DNA of 51,846 nucleotides from Allomyces macrogynus ATCC 38327 (lineage: Eukaryota; Blastocladiomycota; Blastocladiomycetes; Blastocladiales; Blastocladiaceae). Location of the stretch: positions 115,364-167,209 of the forward strand of contig GG745338.1 in NCBI GenBank assembly GCA_000151295.1, read 5' to 3'. Numbering within the stretch: position 1 is the stretch's first letter; each line of letters opens with the position of its first letter. The notes under the pieces were generated by a model, which was not told the origin of the DNA, searched no databases, and saw only the letters and a program-made list of their open reading frames with translations. This document shows positions 41,430-51,846 of the stretch, in pieces. Position numbers and translations under genes: made by a program.

Positions 41430-43839
41430 CTACATGAAGGCCAGCTCGACGGTGCTCTTAGCGAGTCCTTCGTGCGCCAAGATCCCGCGCACGCGGTCGA
41501 GCACCGCCTGCTCGTCCGCGACCGGCGCGGCCAAGGCGACGCGGACTAGCGCGTGCACGTTCCCCGACGACCCGTCGTTGCTCCATACGCGGTGGTCGAC
41601 GCGCACCACGTTGCCGAGCGCGTGGATTTGTTCTACGACAGGGTGGAGACAGAAGATTAGTGGTTGCGATCGCATAAACGAGAAATGGCGGAGGCAAACA
41701 AAGACGAACCAACAACGTGCGGCATCGCGCCCTTAACCGACGGCGGGCACGTGTTCATGAGCACATCGAGCGACGAGGACAGGAGCGGGAGCGTGGAAAT
41801 AAAGATGAGCACCGCGATCAGCAGCGACGCGAGCGGGTCGAACCCGGTCCACCCAAACTGGTAGATGAGAAGCGTCGAAATGATCACGCCCACCGACCCG
41901 AGTGCGTCAGCGAGAATGTGCAAAAACACGCCGTGCATGTTGGCGTTATCGTGGTGGTGGTGATGGTGCCCGTGGCCGTGGCCGTGATCGTGTCCGTGGT
42001 CATGACCGTGGCCGTGGCCGTGGCCGTGGTGGAACGAGAAGATGCCAATCATGTTGACAATGAACCCAAACACGGCGACGATCAGCAACCGGTCGGTGTT
42101 CATTTCCGGCGGGTGCACGAGCCGCTCGATCCCCTCGACGAGAATGAAGACGGAAATGAAGATCAGGAACACGCCGTTGCCGAACCCGGACAGCGTTTCG
42201 ATCCGATGATACCCAAACGCAAATTGCGTCGATGCGCCCCACTTGGCCATGACCGCGGCCACGAGCCCGACCCCCAGCGCGATACAGTCGAAAAACATGT
42301 GGATCGCGTCGGATATGAGCCCGAGACTGTTGGTCCAGACGCCGTAGAGCAGCTGGATAAACATGTACGCGAGGTTGATGTTGAGGAAAATGAAAATCGC
42401 CCGAGAGTCCTTGCTCTGCCAGACGGGGCCGACGTACGTGCGCCACAGGACCGCGACTTGCGTCGTGAATCCGGGCGCGTCGATACCCGCCATGAGCAGG
42501 GGCGCAGAGAGACTCGTGCCGCGCGAAAGCATCCCGACTTCGGTCGCGGCCGACCGCGCGCGCCGCGGCGCCGCGAGCGCCAGGTAGTAGACGGCATGAT
42601 AGCAGAGCACGATGCCTCCGAGCTCGAAAATTGACGGCACCGTGTGCAGTGCGCCAAGGCACGCAGCTGTGCCAACGGCCAGTAACCATCCGCGGTAGAC
42701 CATGCGCGCCTGGGCCGCCGATTCGGACCCGGATCGCGGCACGGGCGCCGTGACAAACGAGTGGTTGCCCGCCGCGTCGCCAGCCAGGGCCGTGAGCCCG
42801 ATCAGGAGCATCCATGCGGCAATATGCCCGAGCGAGTGCTGCTCGAGGACGGTGCTGTCGCGGCCAAATAAAAAGTAGGGCACAACGCCCATGGCGCACG
42901 CGAGCGGCGCGGTCACGGAGAGGGCGCCAAGTGGAGTCGCGAGGTTGTCGTCGAGTGTGGCGAGCGAGGCACGCACGCGATGGTACCCGACGTCGGCAGC
43001 GGCCGCGGCCGCGAGGAAGAGCCAGTCCAAGCCGAGCGGCTGCGTGTCTTCTGGTTGCAAGCGAGAGATGCGGGGATTAGAGATGCAGATTGCTCAAGAG
43101 CGGGGATGCGATTCAGGTCGCACAACGCACTCGGATCTTCTGCTCGAAATCCGAAATCATTGGCCAGCTCCAGCACCAGAGCACCCGCGAGGAACAGCGC
43201 GCCGCGAGTCTACAGGACCAAATCCTGGTTACGAAGGAGCAGACAGCGTGAAGAGGCACGACATTGACGAACCTTGAGCGTGGCGAGGTACTTGCCGCGC
43301 GCAACGCTGCCGCTCCACAGTGTGGGCGCCCAAATCCCAGCGTACTCGGTGAGCATGAGCATGCTGCAGATCCGTTGAACGTCAGAAATCCGCCAGCACG
43401 TTGCCACAAAAACGTAACAAAGACCAAGTACCGCACGACGCTGACGCGCTTGAGCGACTCCCAGGCGCACCAGGCGCGGAGCCAGAAGAGGAGCGCGGCG
43501 GCAATCCATTGTGGCCACTAGTGACAAGATCAGCCTGCATGAGTCGCTGATTGTCGTGCCGAGATTCGAACAGGCGCGACTCCATACGTGGTGGCGCAGC
43601 AATGCCGACCATTGTGGGCGGTAAACAAGCGCTGTGACGGATGCAGCAGCGAGCGCCCAAAAGAGCACGCCGGCCACGGAAAACTGAAACTCTTGGATAA
43701 GCTGCTGGACCGTGACGAGACCCACGACCTTGGCGGCCTTGGCGACGGCGAGCCAGACGGCCGAGGGCGGGGCCGCGGCGTGCGGCGGCGCGTGCCGCTT
43801 GGCGTCGCTGTCGCGGCGCCTCGAGTCGGCCAGGAGCAT
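41430..43839 (-). CDS. ZnT5-type zinc transporter (CDF family)
   Basis: This Zn/H exchanger of the cation diffusion facilitator family loads zinc into the early secretory pathway. Exons are 43588-43839, 43414-43517, 43363-43273, 43209-43131, 43050-41710 and 41632-41430, in frame, giving 689 residues. Unlike ZnT7, it has the long N-terminal extension of extra membrane spans (VVGLVTVQQLIQEFQFSVAG, then TRGALFLAGALVLELANDFG) seen in ZnT5 and yeast Msc2. The CDF core has YGVWTNSLGLISDAIHMFFD (the HxxxD zinc site), then the cytosolic His-rich loop (HHGHGHGHGHDHGHDHGHGH), NANMHGVFLHILADALGSVG (second HxxxD) and the C-terminal cytosolic domain (EQIHALGNVVRVDHRVW). Four of the six exons are under 210 nt and the start at 43839 is inferred from the first hydrophobic segment. 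It is divergent from the DENN gene. Confidence 0.9.
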
Positions 43840-44240
43840 GGTTGGCGGGTGGAGAATAATGCAGCGGTATGATCCAATCACGTCTGGGAGCCGGGAGCAA
43901 AATGGGCGGTTGCAGCAGCGCACGGTGGCAAGGTCATGACCGACCGTGGCCGCGGTGGAGGTGCAGGCGCTGCATGCTTTTCCACGTTGCTTGATCGGAG
44001 GTGCGGGACAGCGTGACTTGCGCGTGCGCTCCGCGAGACGTTTCGGGTCGCGTTTCGAATTTCTGCAGCTAACCGTTACCAAGTCGACCAGAGTCGACCG
44101 TCCGCTCCGCGCTTGCTCCCCACCCTCTCCAACGCTGATACCGCACCAAAATCGCCTCGCAACTACCCGCAGCGTTCAGCGACGCTCTAGAAGCTCTAGA
44201 CGTTCTCCACTGCCCGCCGGCTCCCGCGATCGTGGCCAAT
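43840..44240. promoter_or_regulatory. Divergent promoter region, ZnT5-type / DENN protein
   Basis: This 401 bp lies between divergent starts. It contains a short direct repeat, gctctagaa then gctctagac, at about 44183-44200, close to the DENN start. No TATA box was seen. Confidence 0.4.
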
Positions 44241-47200
44241 ATGGCGCACGCGCACGCGCACCAACTCAGGCCCGTCGACCGCTTTGTGCAGGTCGGGTTC
44301 CCGCCCGACGGATCCATTGCCAAGCTGCGCGTGCCGCCGCGCTGGACCGACGACGATCTGCGCATGCGCGTCCTGCCCTCGGCCACCGGTGACCTGCACG
44401 GCAGCATCGCCTCTCTCTCGGCGCTCGCCACTTCATCGGCTGCCGCCGTACCTCCAATTGACGCGCTACCGCTGCACCCGGCCACCACGGCCGCCGGCAC
44501 CGCCTTTGCGAGCCGTCGATCAACCGTCGACCATGCTGTGCTCTCCTTTATCAAGTCGCCCACCGACGCGCCCAACATGGCCGCTCTACTCGCTGCTGCA
44601 TCGGCCAAGGCTGCTGCAGAAAGTGATCCGACTCCCACTGCGTCTCCTGCGGCAGTACCCGACGCTTCGCTTGCATCAGCAGCTCCTCCGACAACGGCAC
44701 CGGGCCCGGATGGCGCACCAAGCACGCCCAGCCAGCCGACGCTCTCGCTGGCCAGGACACGCACCAATACCAACGTTGGCGCCGCCCCCGCTGCGGATCC
44801 GGCCTCTCCTGCCGCAGCCGTCAACAAGAAGCCTCCGCATCCCGTCGAATTTTCCTATCTCCCGACCCTGATCGATTGTTTTCCCCCCGTCGAAGACGGC
44901 GAGAAGACGCCCGACTATCTCCAGCACGTGCCCCTGGTTCGTGACGCTCACCAATGACGCTAGTTGTTCGGGATCGCTTTTCCTGACGCGTCGCCTTCCG
45001 AATGATCCAGTTTTGCTTCCCGGATTTTATGCGCATCGTCGAGTCGCCGACCATGCCGCCGACCCCGACCAACCATTCCTTTGTGCGGCATCTTGATCCT
45101 GATCTCGAAAAGAATCGGCACCCTGATCTGACCCTTCTCCACCGCGCCCATCCTTAAACAGACGCTCACCAAGGAAGACGGCACCAAGCTGCACTGTGCG
45201 TGCCTCATCACCTGGGAAAAGCCCACGGGCCAGCTGAAAACCGCTATCAAGTACCAGTCGCGCGCGTGGTATGTGCGCAACATCAACGCCGCCGACCTCG
45301 AGTACCTGACGCACCTGCGCCAGCAAATCCAGTCTCAGCGGTCGATTCTCGCCCAGCTCGCGCCCATCACTGAAGACGACCAACTCGCCATGACTTTGGC
45401 GCTCGACAAGCTGCGGCTTTTCACCGACCTGATGCGGCCCTTTTTGACCAATGCCTCCGTCGACGTCGAGCAGCTGTGGGTGCCGCGAGCACAGTGCCTG
45501 ATTTCGGCACTGCCGATCTACGACCTCATGACCGACTACTTGAATTGCGTGCACTGGGGGATCATGGACAACAACGGCTCGACGCTCACGCTCGAGGCGT
45601 GCTTGACCAACTTGATTTACGAGGTGCCCGTCCCGCCGCCGGGCCGCCGTGAGCTCGTGATTCGCGCGCACTCGCACGACTTGCATTTCTCGCGTCCGCC
45701 GCTCAACGATATCCCGAGCTTGAAAAACGTTCGTGCAACTGCAACCTTGTATTGGTTCGAGATGATGTGCCAACTGACCTCACGGGAAATAGATTTCGTT
45801 TTATCCGCTCTTTCGGACGCTCCCAATGGAGGACATTGTCTTTCTGCTCGAGTGGTACGGGTGATGATCATGCTCGACCACTTTTGCGCGCCATTGCTGA
45901 CCATGTTACGCACCTGTAGCATCCTGAACGAGAAGCGCATCCTGTTCGTCTCCAAGCATGCGAGTCTGCTGAACCTGACGATCCAGTCGCTGCTGCTCGT
46001 CATGTTCCCGTTCACCTGGTTCCACCCGGTCATTTCCGTCGTGCCCTTTCAGTGCGTCCATCATTTTCTCGGCCATCCTTCCCACCCGCATATCCTAACA
46101 TGCGCATCACTCACCTCTTCCAATCCCCCATCCATCCAGGCTGCTCTCGTACCTCGAAGCGCCCGTACCCTTCATCATGGGCCTACTCGCATGCCACCTC
46201 CCTCTCTGCGACAACCTCGACGACGTGGTCATTTGCCACCTTGACGACGGCACCGTGCAGCGCCGCGTCACCAAACCATCCATCCCGCTCCCGTCCCGCC
46301 GCCGCGCCAAACTCCTGCACCGGCTGCGCGCGAGCTGCCAAGTCGCTGTTGCCGGTCCACCACTGCACGTGACGGAGGCCTTTCCGCTCGGCCGGCTCGT
46401 CGCGAGGTCACTGCAGTCGCAAGTCCCCGCGACCGCGGTACGGAACGGCTCGGCCGCGTCGCTCGGGTCGCCCGGCACATCACCAACTTCCCTGGCCAGC
46501 GCCGACTCGGATGAAGTCACGGTTCCGGCAGCCGCATCGGCGCTATCCGCGACCGCGCGCCGTGCCGCATCCGCGGGCGCGGCGCGGTTTTTCCGGCGCA
46601 AGTCGTCGCTGACGTCGGACGCGTCCTCGGCCAACCGCGACCGCGGGACTCCGTCGCCACCGCTCCCCGCACCTCCACCCGCTGCCCTCGCCGCGTCCGC
46701 GGCCCCGTCCGTCTACACGCTCGCGACCGTCTCGTCCCGCTTCTCCTCCCCGGCGCGGCGCCTGACGACTACGACCGGCACCCCCGCATCCATCGTGGCT
46801 GTGGCCCCGACCGCGCCAAAGAAATGGGTCGAGGGCCATGCGCTCGTGGAAGTGATGGTGCGGTTCCCCGTGGCGGGGTCCGTCTGCGCGCAGTGCGACT
46901 CAGGTCCTGGTGGAGCCACGCTCTGGCGGTGCGACGCGTGCGGGATGCAAGTGCACGGCGACTGTACGGCCAAGGTACTCGACTGGTGCCCCAAGGCGTT
47001 TGATGAAGGGCGGGTGCGTCGCGCATTCTTGAAGTGTTTCGTCTCGCTGCTCAAGAATTACCGCGGGTTTCTCGGGCCCAGCGGGATGGATACTGAGGGA
47101 TGGATTAACGCGCAGGAGGCCGACGCGCAGCCGTTTGTGCGGATGCTCGTGGAGACGCAGGCGTGGATGCAGTTTGTTCAGGAACGGGTCGCGCCAGTGG

Positions 47201-48183
47201 AAGTAGGGGAAGGTGGAGGCGGGCAGCAGCAGCAAGCGGCGGTCGACCACGAGGTGATTTTCTTGGACGAGATGATCAAGGTGAAGCGCAGCAAGTTTAG
47301 TTTTGCAAGGGTCGACACGTCGTTTTTCAAGGACGCGTCGCTTGCGGTCACGACGCAGTACCAGTGCTTGGCGCCTCAACCGAGTGGTACGTTGCCGGCG
47401 TTTATCGTGCCTGTATACCGCATCCGACTCCTGATCATTCTTGCCGCTCCATAGTTCAAACCCAAGTGCACACGTCGTTCCCCCTCACCTCGCGCGCCGT
47501 CGCCGCGCAGTACCCCGCGCGTGTCCCGGACCCGCTCGTGACCCCGCAGGAGGAAATCATGCTCACGCTGTATTCGGCCAAACTCGCTCGCCAGGCCAAG
47601 CGGCCCGCCGGCTCCGTCTCGTCGTCGGAATGGCTCAAGAAAACGGCCGCGCAACTTGCGACCACGCTCAAGGCCGCAGCGGCCGACCCATCGGCCGAGA
47701 TTCCGTTACCGATCTCGGCAGGCGGCGAGACGGCTGCGGCCGTGACCCGCGCGTTGGTCGAGGAACGGATCACGATGGCGTGGAATACGCTCAAGGCGCA
47801 CGATTTCGCCCATGCGCTGGCGTCGCGCGAGGATTATGTCATCAAGAAGCGGCAGCTGAGCGAGGTCGCGCAGGCGCTGAATGAGCTCTTGTTGACGTGC
47901 GAGCAGTACGTTATGACCATGTGTCGTTGTGGTGGTGATGATCACACGCGCGCGTGCTGAATTTTTTCTGTCGCGCGAATCTAGGGCCGACCTCGATGAC
48001 ATCGTCCTCATCACGAGCCAAATCTCCAAGCTCGTCGCGCACTTGGACCACGAGTACGCGACCGTGTTTGGGCCGGACGTGGCAGCACCCTCGCCGCTGC
48101 CGCCGAAGCTCGCGGTTTCGATCCCGAGTTTTTCATTTGAGGACCTGAAGGCGGTGCCCAATGTCTCCAGCGCGGGTGTCTAG
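44241..48183 (+). CDS. DENN-domain protein (Rab GEF) with a C1 zinc finger
   Basis: DENN modules are guanine nucleotide exchange factors for Rab GTPases in membrane traffic. Exons are 44241-44936, 45011-45082, 45162-45728, 45793-45854, 45920-46051, 46140-47386, 47455-47920 and 47985-48183, in frame, giving 1146 residues. The uDENN part has YLPTLIDCFPP and, across the splice, YLQHVPLFCFPDFMRIVE. The cDENN part has ISFYPLFRTLPMEDIVFLLE, ILNEKRILFVSKHASLL and LLSYLEAPVPFIMGLLACHL, the classic DENN phrase. The dDENN part follows (KCFVSLLKNYRGFL). An unusual insertion between cDENN and dDENN, after a Ser/Thr/Pro-rich linker, carries a C1-type finger with His then paired Cys (VCAQCDSG, WRCDACGMQVHGDC). 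The C-terminus has a helical region (ADLDDIVLITSQISKLVAHL). The ATG at 44241 follows an in-frame gtg. The metazoan subfamily is not assigned. Confidence 0.9.
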
Positions 48184-48603
48184 AGGGTGGGGAAGGAAAT
48201 GGTGGACTGGGAAAGACTCGGCGAAAAGGGGAGGAAATTACCGACGACAAAAGAGACCATTATCCTAGTCTGCACCCGATGGCGACGCGGTGGAGAAGGT
48301 GGAGGTTCAAGGCAAAAACAATCTGGCCGCTGCAAACAGCCGATGGACGAGGCACCACGAGCCAGGCCTTCGCGCATCGTGTTCCGAGATCAAGGACACG
48401 ATACGACCGGAACCGTCACCCAACCGGCGCGAAAAGCGGAGAAAGACAGCGTTTGGACGGGAAATTCAATCAAACGTGTATTGAGAACTTCCCAAATTGT
48501 CGCAATTTCTGGCCGAGAGCGCCGTTGCGGGCTTCACAGCGAGGGAGGGGTGGTACAGGACTATCGGCAGGCCGAAACTACGCGGACCTCGCCTCGAGGT
48601 GGT
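48184..48603. other. Convergent intergenic region, 420 bp
   Basis: This lies between the DENN stop and the ATP synthase delta stop. It is A-rich on the plus strand with moderate GC. No gene was recognised. Confidence 0.5.
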
Positions 48604-49576
48604 TTACTTGGTGGCGTTCTGCAGGGCCGTGAAGACCTCGACCTCGATCTTGGCCTCGGCCGACTCGACGGCGTCCTTGGCTGACGCGAGCTTGGCGTTG
48701 GCCGCGTCGAGACCCACGCGGATCGCCTGAATGGGGCAGAGGTTGGTGAGGATCGGGCCAACGGGGTAGAAAATGGGGACCCGCGATCCGGGACGGTCGG
48801 CTGGCGCCGTGGTCATGACCAGTCGAAGCCGGTGGTTAAGGAAGACGACGGCACGCACCTCCTTGTCGAACGACTCGAGCGAGAAGGCCTCAATGGCGGT
48901 CACGTTGATCGACGAGTCCGGGTGCACGGCCGCGAAGCCGCCCGACACTAATCGTTGCAAAAAGAGTCAGCGTCGGTTCAGTTCGGTCTATACGATACGG
49001 GACGACTGCGCACCGAAGAACTTGTTCTTCTTGCCGTCCTTCTCGACAATCTCGAGCACGCCCGGCTTGAGCTCCTCAATGACCGGAACGTGACCCGCGA
49101 GGATACCCATGTCACCCGAAGCACCCGACAGGTTGACCTGCGAGACCTCCTTGGACTTGTAGAGGGTCTAAGTACACGAGCGACGCCGCATCCGTTGTCA
49201 GTCGCAGTGCAGCGCGCAAATAGCGCGGGGATCGTGTGCAGGCGGAGCGCGCGCGCCGCGGGCGTTGTTGCCGGGCGGGTGGGCGAAGAGCGGGCATGGA
49301 GGCCGGCTGGCGAACACTTCGACGGGGGAGGTTGGGCAGTTCGCGTATCCCTTGACCAATCTCGCCATTCCACCCACCCGTGCCCACCCCCAACGGCCGC
49401 AACGACAACGGCGCCGCTCATCGTGCATCGTCGCGACCTCGCAGAAAATGGCCGGATCATACTTGGTGCGGCAGGACAAAGTTGAGCGTCAGCTTGCCCG
49501 ACGAGGCGGCGGCGGCCTCGGTGGCGTAGGAGCGCGCGGCGGCGCGGACGAGGGTCGCGGCGGCGGAGCGGAACAT
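48604..49576 (-). CDS. ATP16: Mitochondrial F1F0 ATP synthase subunit delta
   Basis: This is the central-stalk subunit (homologue of bacterial epsilon) that couples F0 rotation to F1. Exons are 49463-49576, 49014-49167, 48859-48947 and 48604-48726, in frame, giving 159 residues. The targeting peptide is MFRSAAATLVRAAARSYATE. The mature protein starts GKLTLNFVLPHQTLYKSKEV, then VNLSGASGDMGILAGHVPVI, ELKPGVLEI and VSGGFAAVHPDSSINVTAIE, all typical of subunit delta. The helical hairpin at the C-terminus is AIRVGLDAANAKLASAKDAV and ESAEAKIEVEVFTALQ. Introns are 295, 66 and 132 nt, the first being the longest intron in the window. Confidence 0.96.
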
Positions 49577-50059
49577 GGCGGACGGTTGCGGCTGCTCGTG
49601 CGAGTGCGGGTGGGCGGCGACGACGATCACAGTGCTCGTAGAGGTGGCCGGCCGTTCAGCGCGAGCTGTTGGGAGCGGCCTGGTGTCCAGTGGGATCACG
49701 TGTCTCGCTTCATTCTGCACTTTTGCAGGTTAAAAACGCCATCACTTTCTTTTGAGTGATAACTTTCGCACGTCCAAGCGAGCGGGCCTCCATGACAACG
49801 ACCTCAACAATTGGTTGCTCATTCCACGCGTAAATACAGGCCGGCCGCGACCAAGGGGAACAGCGCGCGTGCACGAGTGGCGACGGCACCAACCGGCGAC
49901 AGCGCCAAACAAAACCGGGGCACAACAAAGATCCGAAGGCAAAATCGACGCAGCCGCCCAACGGTCAACAACAACAAAAAATAATTCAAGCTACACAGCG
50001 GAGGAGGGGGTATTGAAAAAGAACATCGCACAGAAACGGAGCCCAGGCGAGCCTCGCGG
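49577..50059. other. Intergenic region, 483 bp
   Basis: This covers the ATP synthase delta promoter and the 3' region of the RhoGAP gene; both are on the minus strand. It is A-rich near 49910-50030 (acaacaacaaaaaataatt). No gene was recognised. Confidence 0.5.
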
Positions 50060-51820
50060 CTACGCCGGCGCGCGCCATCCATGCACCTCATTCGCCCTCA
50101 CCAGCCCGGTTGCCCCATGCGCGCCCTGCGCTGATGCCGCACGCGCGAGCGGGACGACGAGCCGCACACCCCCACCCGCGACTGCGCCGGACCCCGACGC
50201 TGAGCCCGAGAGCGACGACGGCGCCATACTGCGTCCGACGGGCGGCGACGGGGTCGCAATAGGCGGCGGCAAATTCCACGGCGACCGATGGCCTGGCGCA
50301 CCCGCAGGCCGCGCATTCGCACGCCGTGGGTCGGCTGGGTCTGCGGGTGTGGTTACGCGCGAAGACCCGAGCTGCACCGGCGGCTGGTGGGGCAGCAAGT
50401 GCGGCGCGAGAGCGGGGCTCGCGTGTTCGGCGGTTGTTGGGCTCATAGACGCATCCGACATGGCAGTCGGCACGGTACTCGCGCTCGCCGTCGTCGAAGC
50501 CGTAGCCGCGTGGCCACCGTGCCGCAACTGCAATGCGATTTCCGGCGGGACCGTCCACAGGTCGCGCGGCGGCCAGTTGAGCATGTCAAGCACGATGCGT
50601 TTCGCAGCCTTGGACGTAACTGTCTCGTCGATGCCCTTGGGCGGCCGGAACAAGGTGGGCGCAAAAATAATCGCGAGATTATCTTCGGTCATGCGCGACC
50701 CGCGGTCCGGGTCGGTCGGGTGCGTGCATGCCTTGGCCACCTCCTGTACGCAAAGCAGCACCACTTCCAGGACGTTGCGGTGCGCCTTGGGCAGTAGACA
50801 CACGGCGTCGTGAATCGCGCGCGCGCGCGTGTTCGGGTCCGTCAACGCGCCGATCTGCATGAACAGCTTGAACATGCGGAACGGGATCAGCGGTTCCGGC
50901 AATTCGCGCAAAAACTTGCGCAGCAGCGCGGCCAGCTGCACGACCGTTTGGTTGGGCAGGAGCGCGAGCGCGCCGAGCGGTCTCGCATCCAGTTCCTCGG
51001 TCAATTCGCGCAGGCCACGCACGTTCCCGTTGAGCCGGAAAATGCCCTCGACGTAAAGGTCCTTGGCACGCAGGGCGCCAACACACATGTCGATGAAAGC
51101 CGGGACAGCGACGCGGCCGGGACCGGCACCGAGCGTCGATGCGCGGCCCGTTTGGAACAGGAGCACGTCGAGCGGGACGCCAAACGTGCCAGCACCCTCC
51201 ATGCTCACACTCCCGCCAGATACCACGACCCCGTCGCCCGTCTCGTGTCCCGAATCCTGCCCGACCCCGTTCGTCTCGAGCTCGACCTCCGAATGCGTGA
51301 CAGCCGCCGTAGGTGTCGCAGCAATCATCCTCGCTGCCGCCTGCGCAACCGCTTCAGCTGCAGCCTGTGCCGCCGCGGCCTCGCGGTCCCTCCGGCGTCC
51401 GGGCCCGCGGAACGTGGCGCGGAACCGGTCCCAGATTCCGCCCGACGAATCGAGCAGTGACCGCGCCGCGGCTTGCCGTTCTTCGGTCAGCGCAATAATC
51501 TCGTCGGCGCGAATCCGTCCATGCAGGAGCAGGACGAGATCGTTGGCCGCGAAATGGCGTACAACAAACGCCTCGAGTGCGCTCTGCTCGGCGAGCCACA
51601 GTTCGGGCGCGGTCGAGGACGGCGGTGGCGCGACGGGTGCCAAGCGAATCGGAGTCGCCGTCGCTGCCGGCATGGCCTGTGGCGCGAGCAACGGAATCGT
51701 CGCCGCCGGCGGCCGCGACACAAGTGCAGCAGATGCAACAGCGATGGGCGGCGGGGCCGAATCGACGCCGATGTCGGCGGATCCCCGGGCGGGTGCGAAG
51801 AACCGTTGACCGACCACCAA
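50060..51820 (-). CDS. RhoGAP-domain protein (5' end beyond or near window edge)
   Basis: This GTPase-activating protein for Rho-family GTPases covers at least 580 residues without an intron. The RhoGAP domain starts TFGVPLDVLLFQTGRA and includes VPAFIDMCVGALRAKDLYVE, the arginine finger in GIFRLNGNVRGLREL, ALLRKFLRELPEPLIPFRMF and MTEDNLAIIFAPTLFRPPKG. The order and spacing are those of a complete domain. The N-terminal side has Ala/Gln-rich helices and the C-terminus is Ser/Pro/Ala-rich. No ATG is found near 51820, where the frame begins with a non-ATG codon, so the gene probably continues beyond the right edge or behind an intron there. Confidence 0.9.
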   Translation of the reverse strand: MVVGQRFFAPARGSADIGVDSAPPPIAVASAALVSRPPAATIPLLAPQAMPAATATPIRLAPVAPPPSSTAPELWLAEQSALEAFVVRHFAANDLVLLLHGRIRADEIIALTEERQAAARSLLDSSGGIWDRFRATFRGPGRRRDREAAAAQAAAEAVAQAAARMIAATPTAAVTHSEVELETNGVGQDSGHETGDGVVVSGGSVSMEGAGTFGVPLDVLLFQTGRASTLGAGPGRVAVPAFIDMCVGALRAKDLYVEGIFRLNGNVRGLRELTEELDARPLGALALLPNQTVVQLAALLRKFLRELPEPLIPFRMFKLFMQIGALTDPNTRARAIHDAVCLLPKAHRNVLEVVLLCVQEVAKACTHPTDPDRGSRMTEDNLAIIFAPTLFRPPKGIDETVTSKAAKRIVLDMLNWPPRDLWTVPPEIALQLRHGGHAATASTTASASTVPTAMSDASMSPTTAEHASPALAPHLLPHQPPVQLGSSRVTTPADPADPRRANARPAGAPGHRSPWNLPPPIATPSPPVGRSMAPSSLSGSASGSGAVAGGGVRLVVPLARAASAQGAHGATGLVRANEVHGWRAPA

Positions 51821-51846
51821 TCAGAAATGAACCAGTGACGGAGCGA

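Overview
The window is nuclear DNA from a eukaryote, most likely a fungus. Coding density is high, GC content is high, and almost every gene is cut by short GT-AG introns (about 32 to 120 nt; donors mostly gtacgt, gtgcgt or gtatgt type). The gene set fits an early-diverging fungus: kexin, alpha-COP, Dbp5, ING, INO80 subunit B, lipin, BCKDH kinase, endonuclease V, a ZnT5-type zinc transporter and ATP synthase delta. Blastocladiomycota such as Allomyces is my best guess, but that is inference. Exon coordinates were worked out by hand from protein homology and reading-frame continuity. For nearly all models the summed exon length is a multiple of three. Nothing bacterial or viral was recognised.

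Layout. 1-1175 (-) is the head of a BRWD/PHIP-type WD40 protein cut by the left edge. 2492-4452 (+) is an endonuclease IV-type AP endonuclease. 4558-5148 (-) is a short gene whose start resembles TFIIH subunit Tfb4. 5295-7364 (-) is a PPR-like mitochondrial protein. 7931-9199 (-) is a quinone oxidoreductase. 9784-11264 (+) is the U5 snRNP 40 kDa WD40 protein. 11551-14327 (-) is lipin, divergent from 14628-16229 (+), INO80 subunit B. 16410-17149 is an assembly gap. 17329-18340 (-) is an ING protein whose PHD finger seems to fall in the gap. 18341-20667 is a gene-poor, less GC-rich island with duplicated segments.

20668-24495 (+) is alpha-COP. A ~190 bp foldback element follows, then 25234-26726 (+), Dbp5/DDX19. 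26992-31043 (-) is a large ankyrin protein with a repeated acidic DPIARYMG motif. It diverges from 31615-34574 (+), kexin. 34612-35278 (-) is a small membrane protein and 35547-36665 (+) is an unknown acidic protein. 37440-39193 (+) is BCKDH kinase and 39587-40688 (+) endonuclease V. 41430-43839 (-) is a ZnT5-type transporter, divergent from 44241-48183 (+), a DENN plus C1 protein. 48604-49576 (-) is ATP synthase delta. 50060-51820 (-) is a RhoGAP protein cut by the right edge.

The genes are mostly independent housekeeping functions: DNA repair, chromatin, splicing, mRNA export, secretory traffic and mitochondria. They do not form an obvious pathway cluster. Several pairs share a divergent intergenic region. 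The most unusual item is the ankyrin protein with its array of short DPIARYMG motifs and a 32-nt intron. Next come the foldback element at about 24812-25000, the DENN-C1 architecture, the truncated Tfb4-like gene and the duplicated coding-like segments in the 18.3-20.7 kb island.
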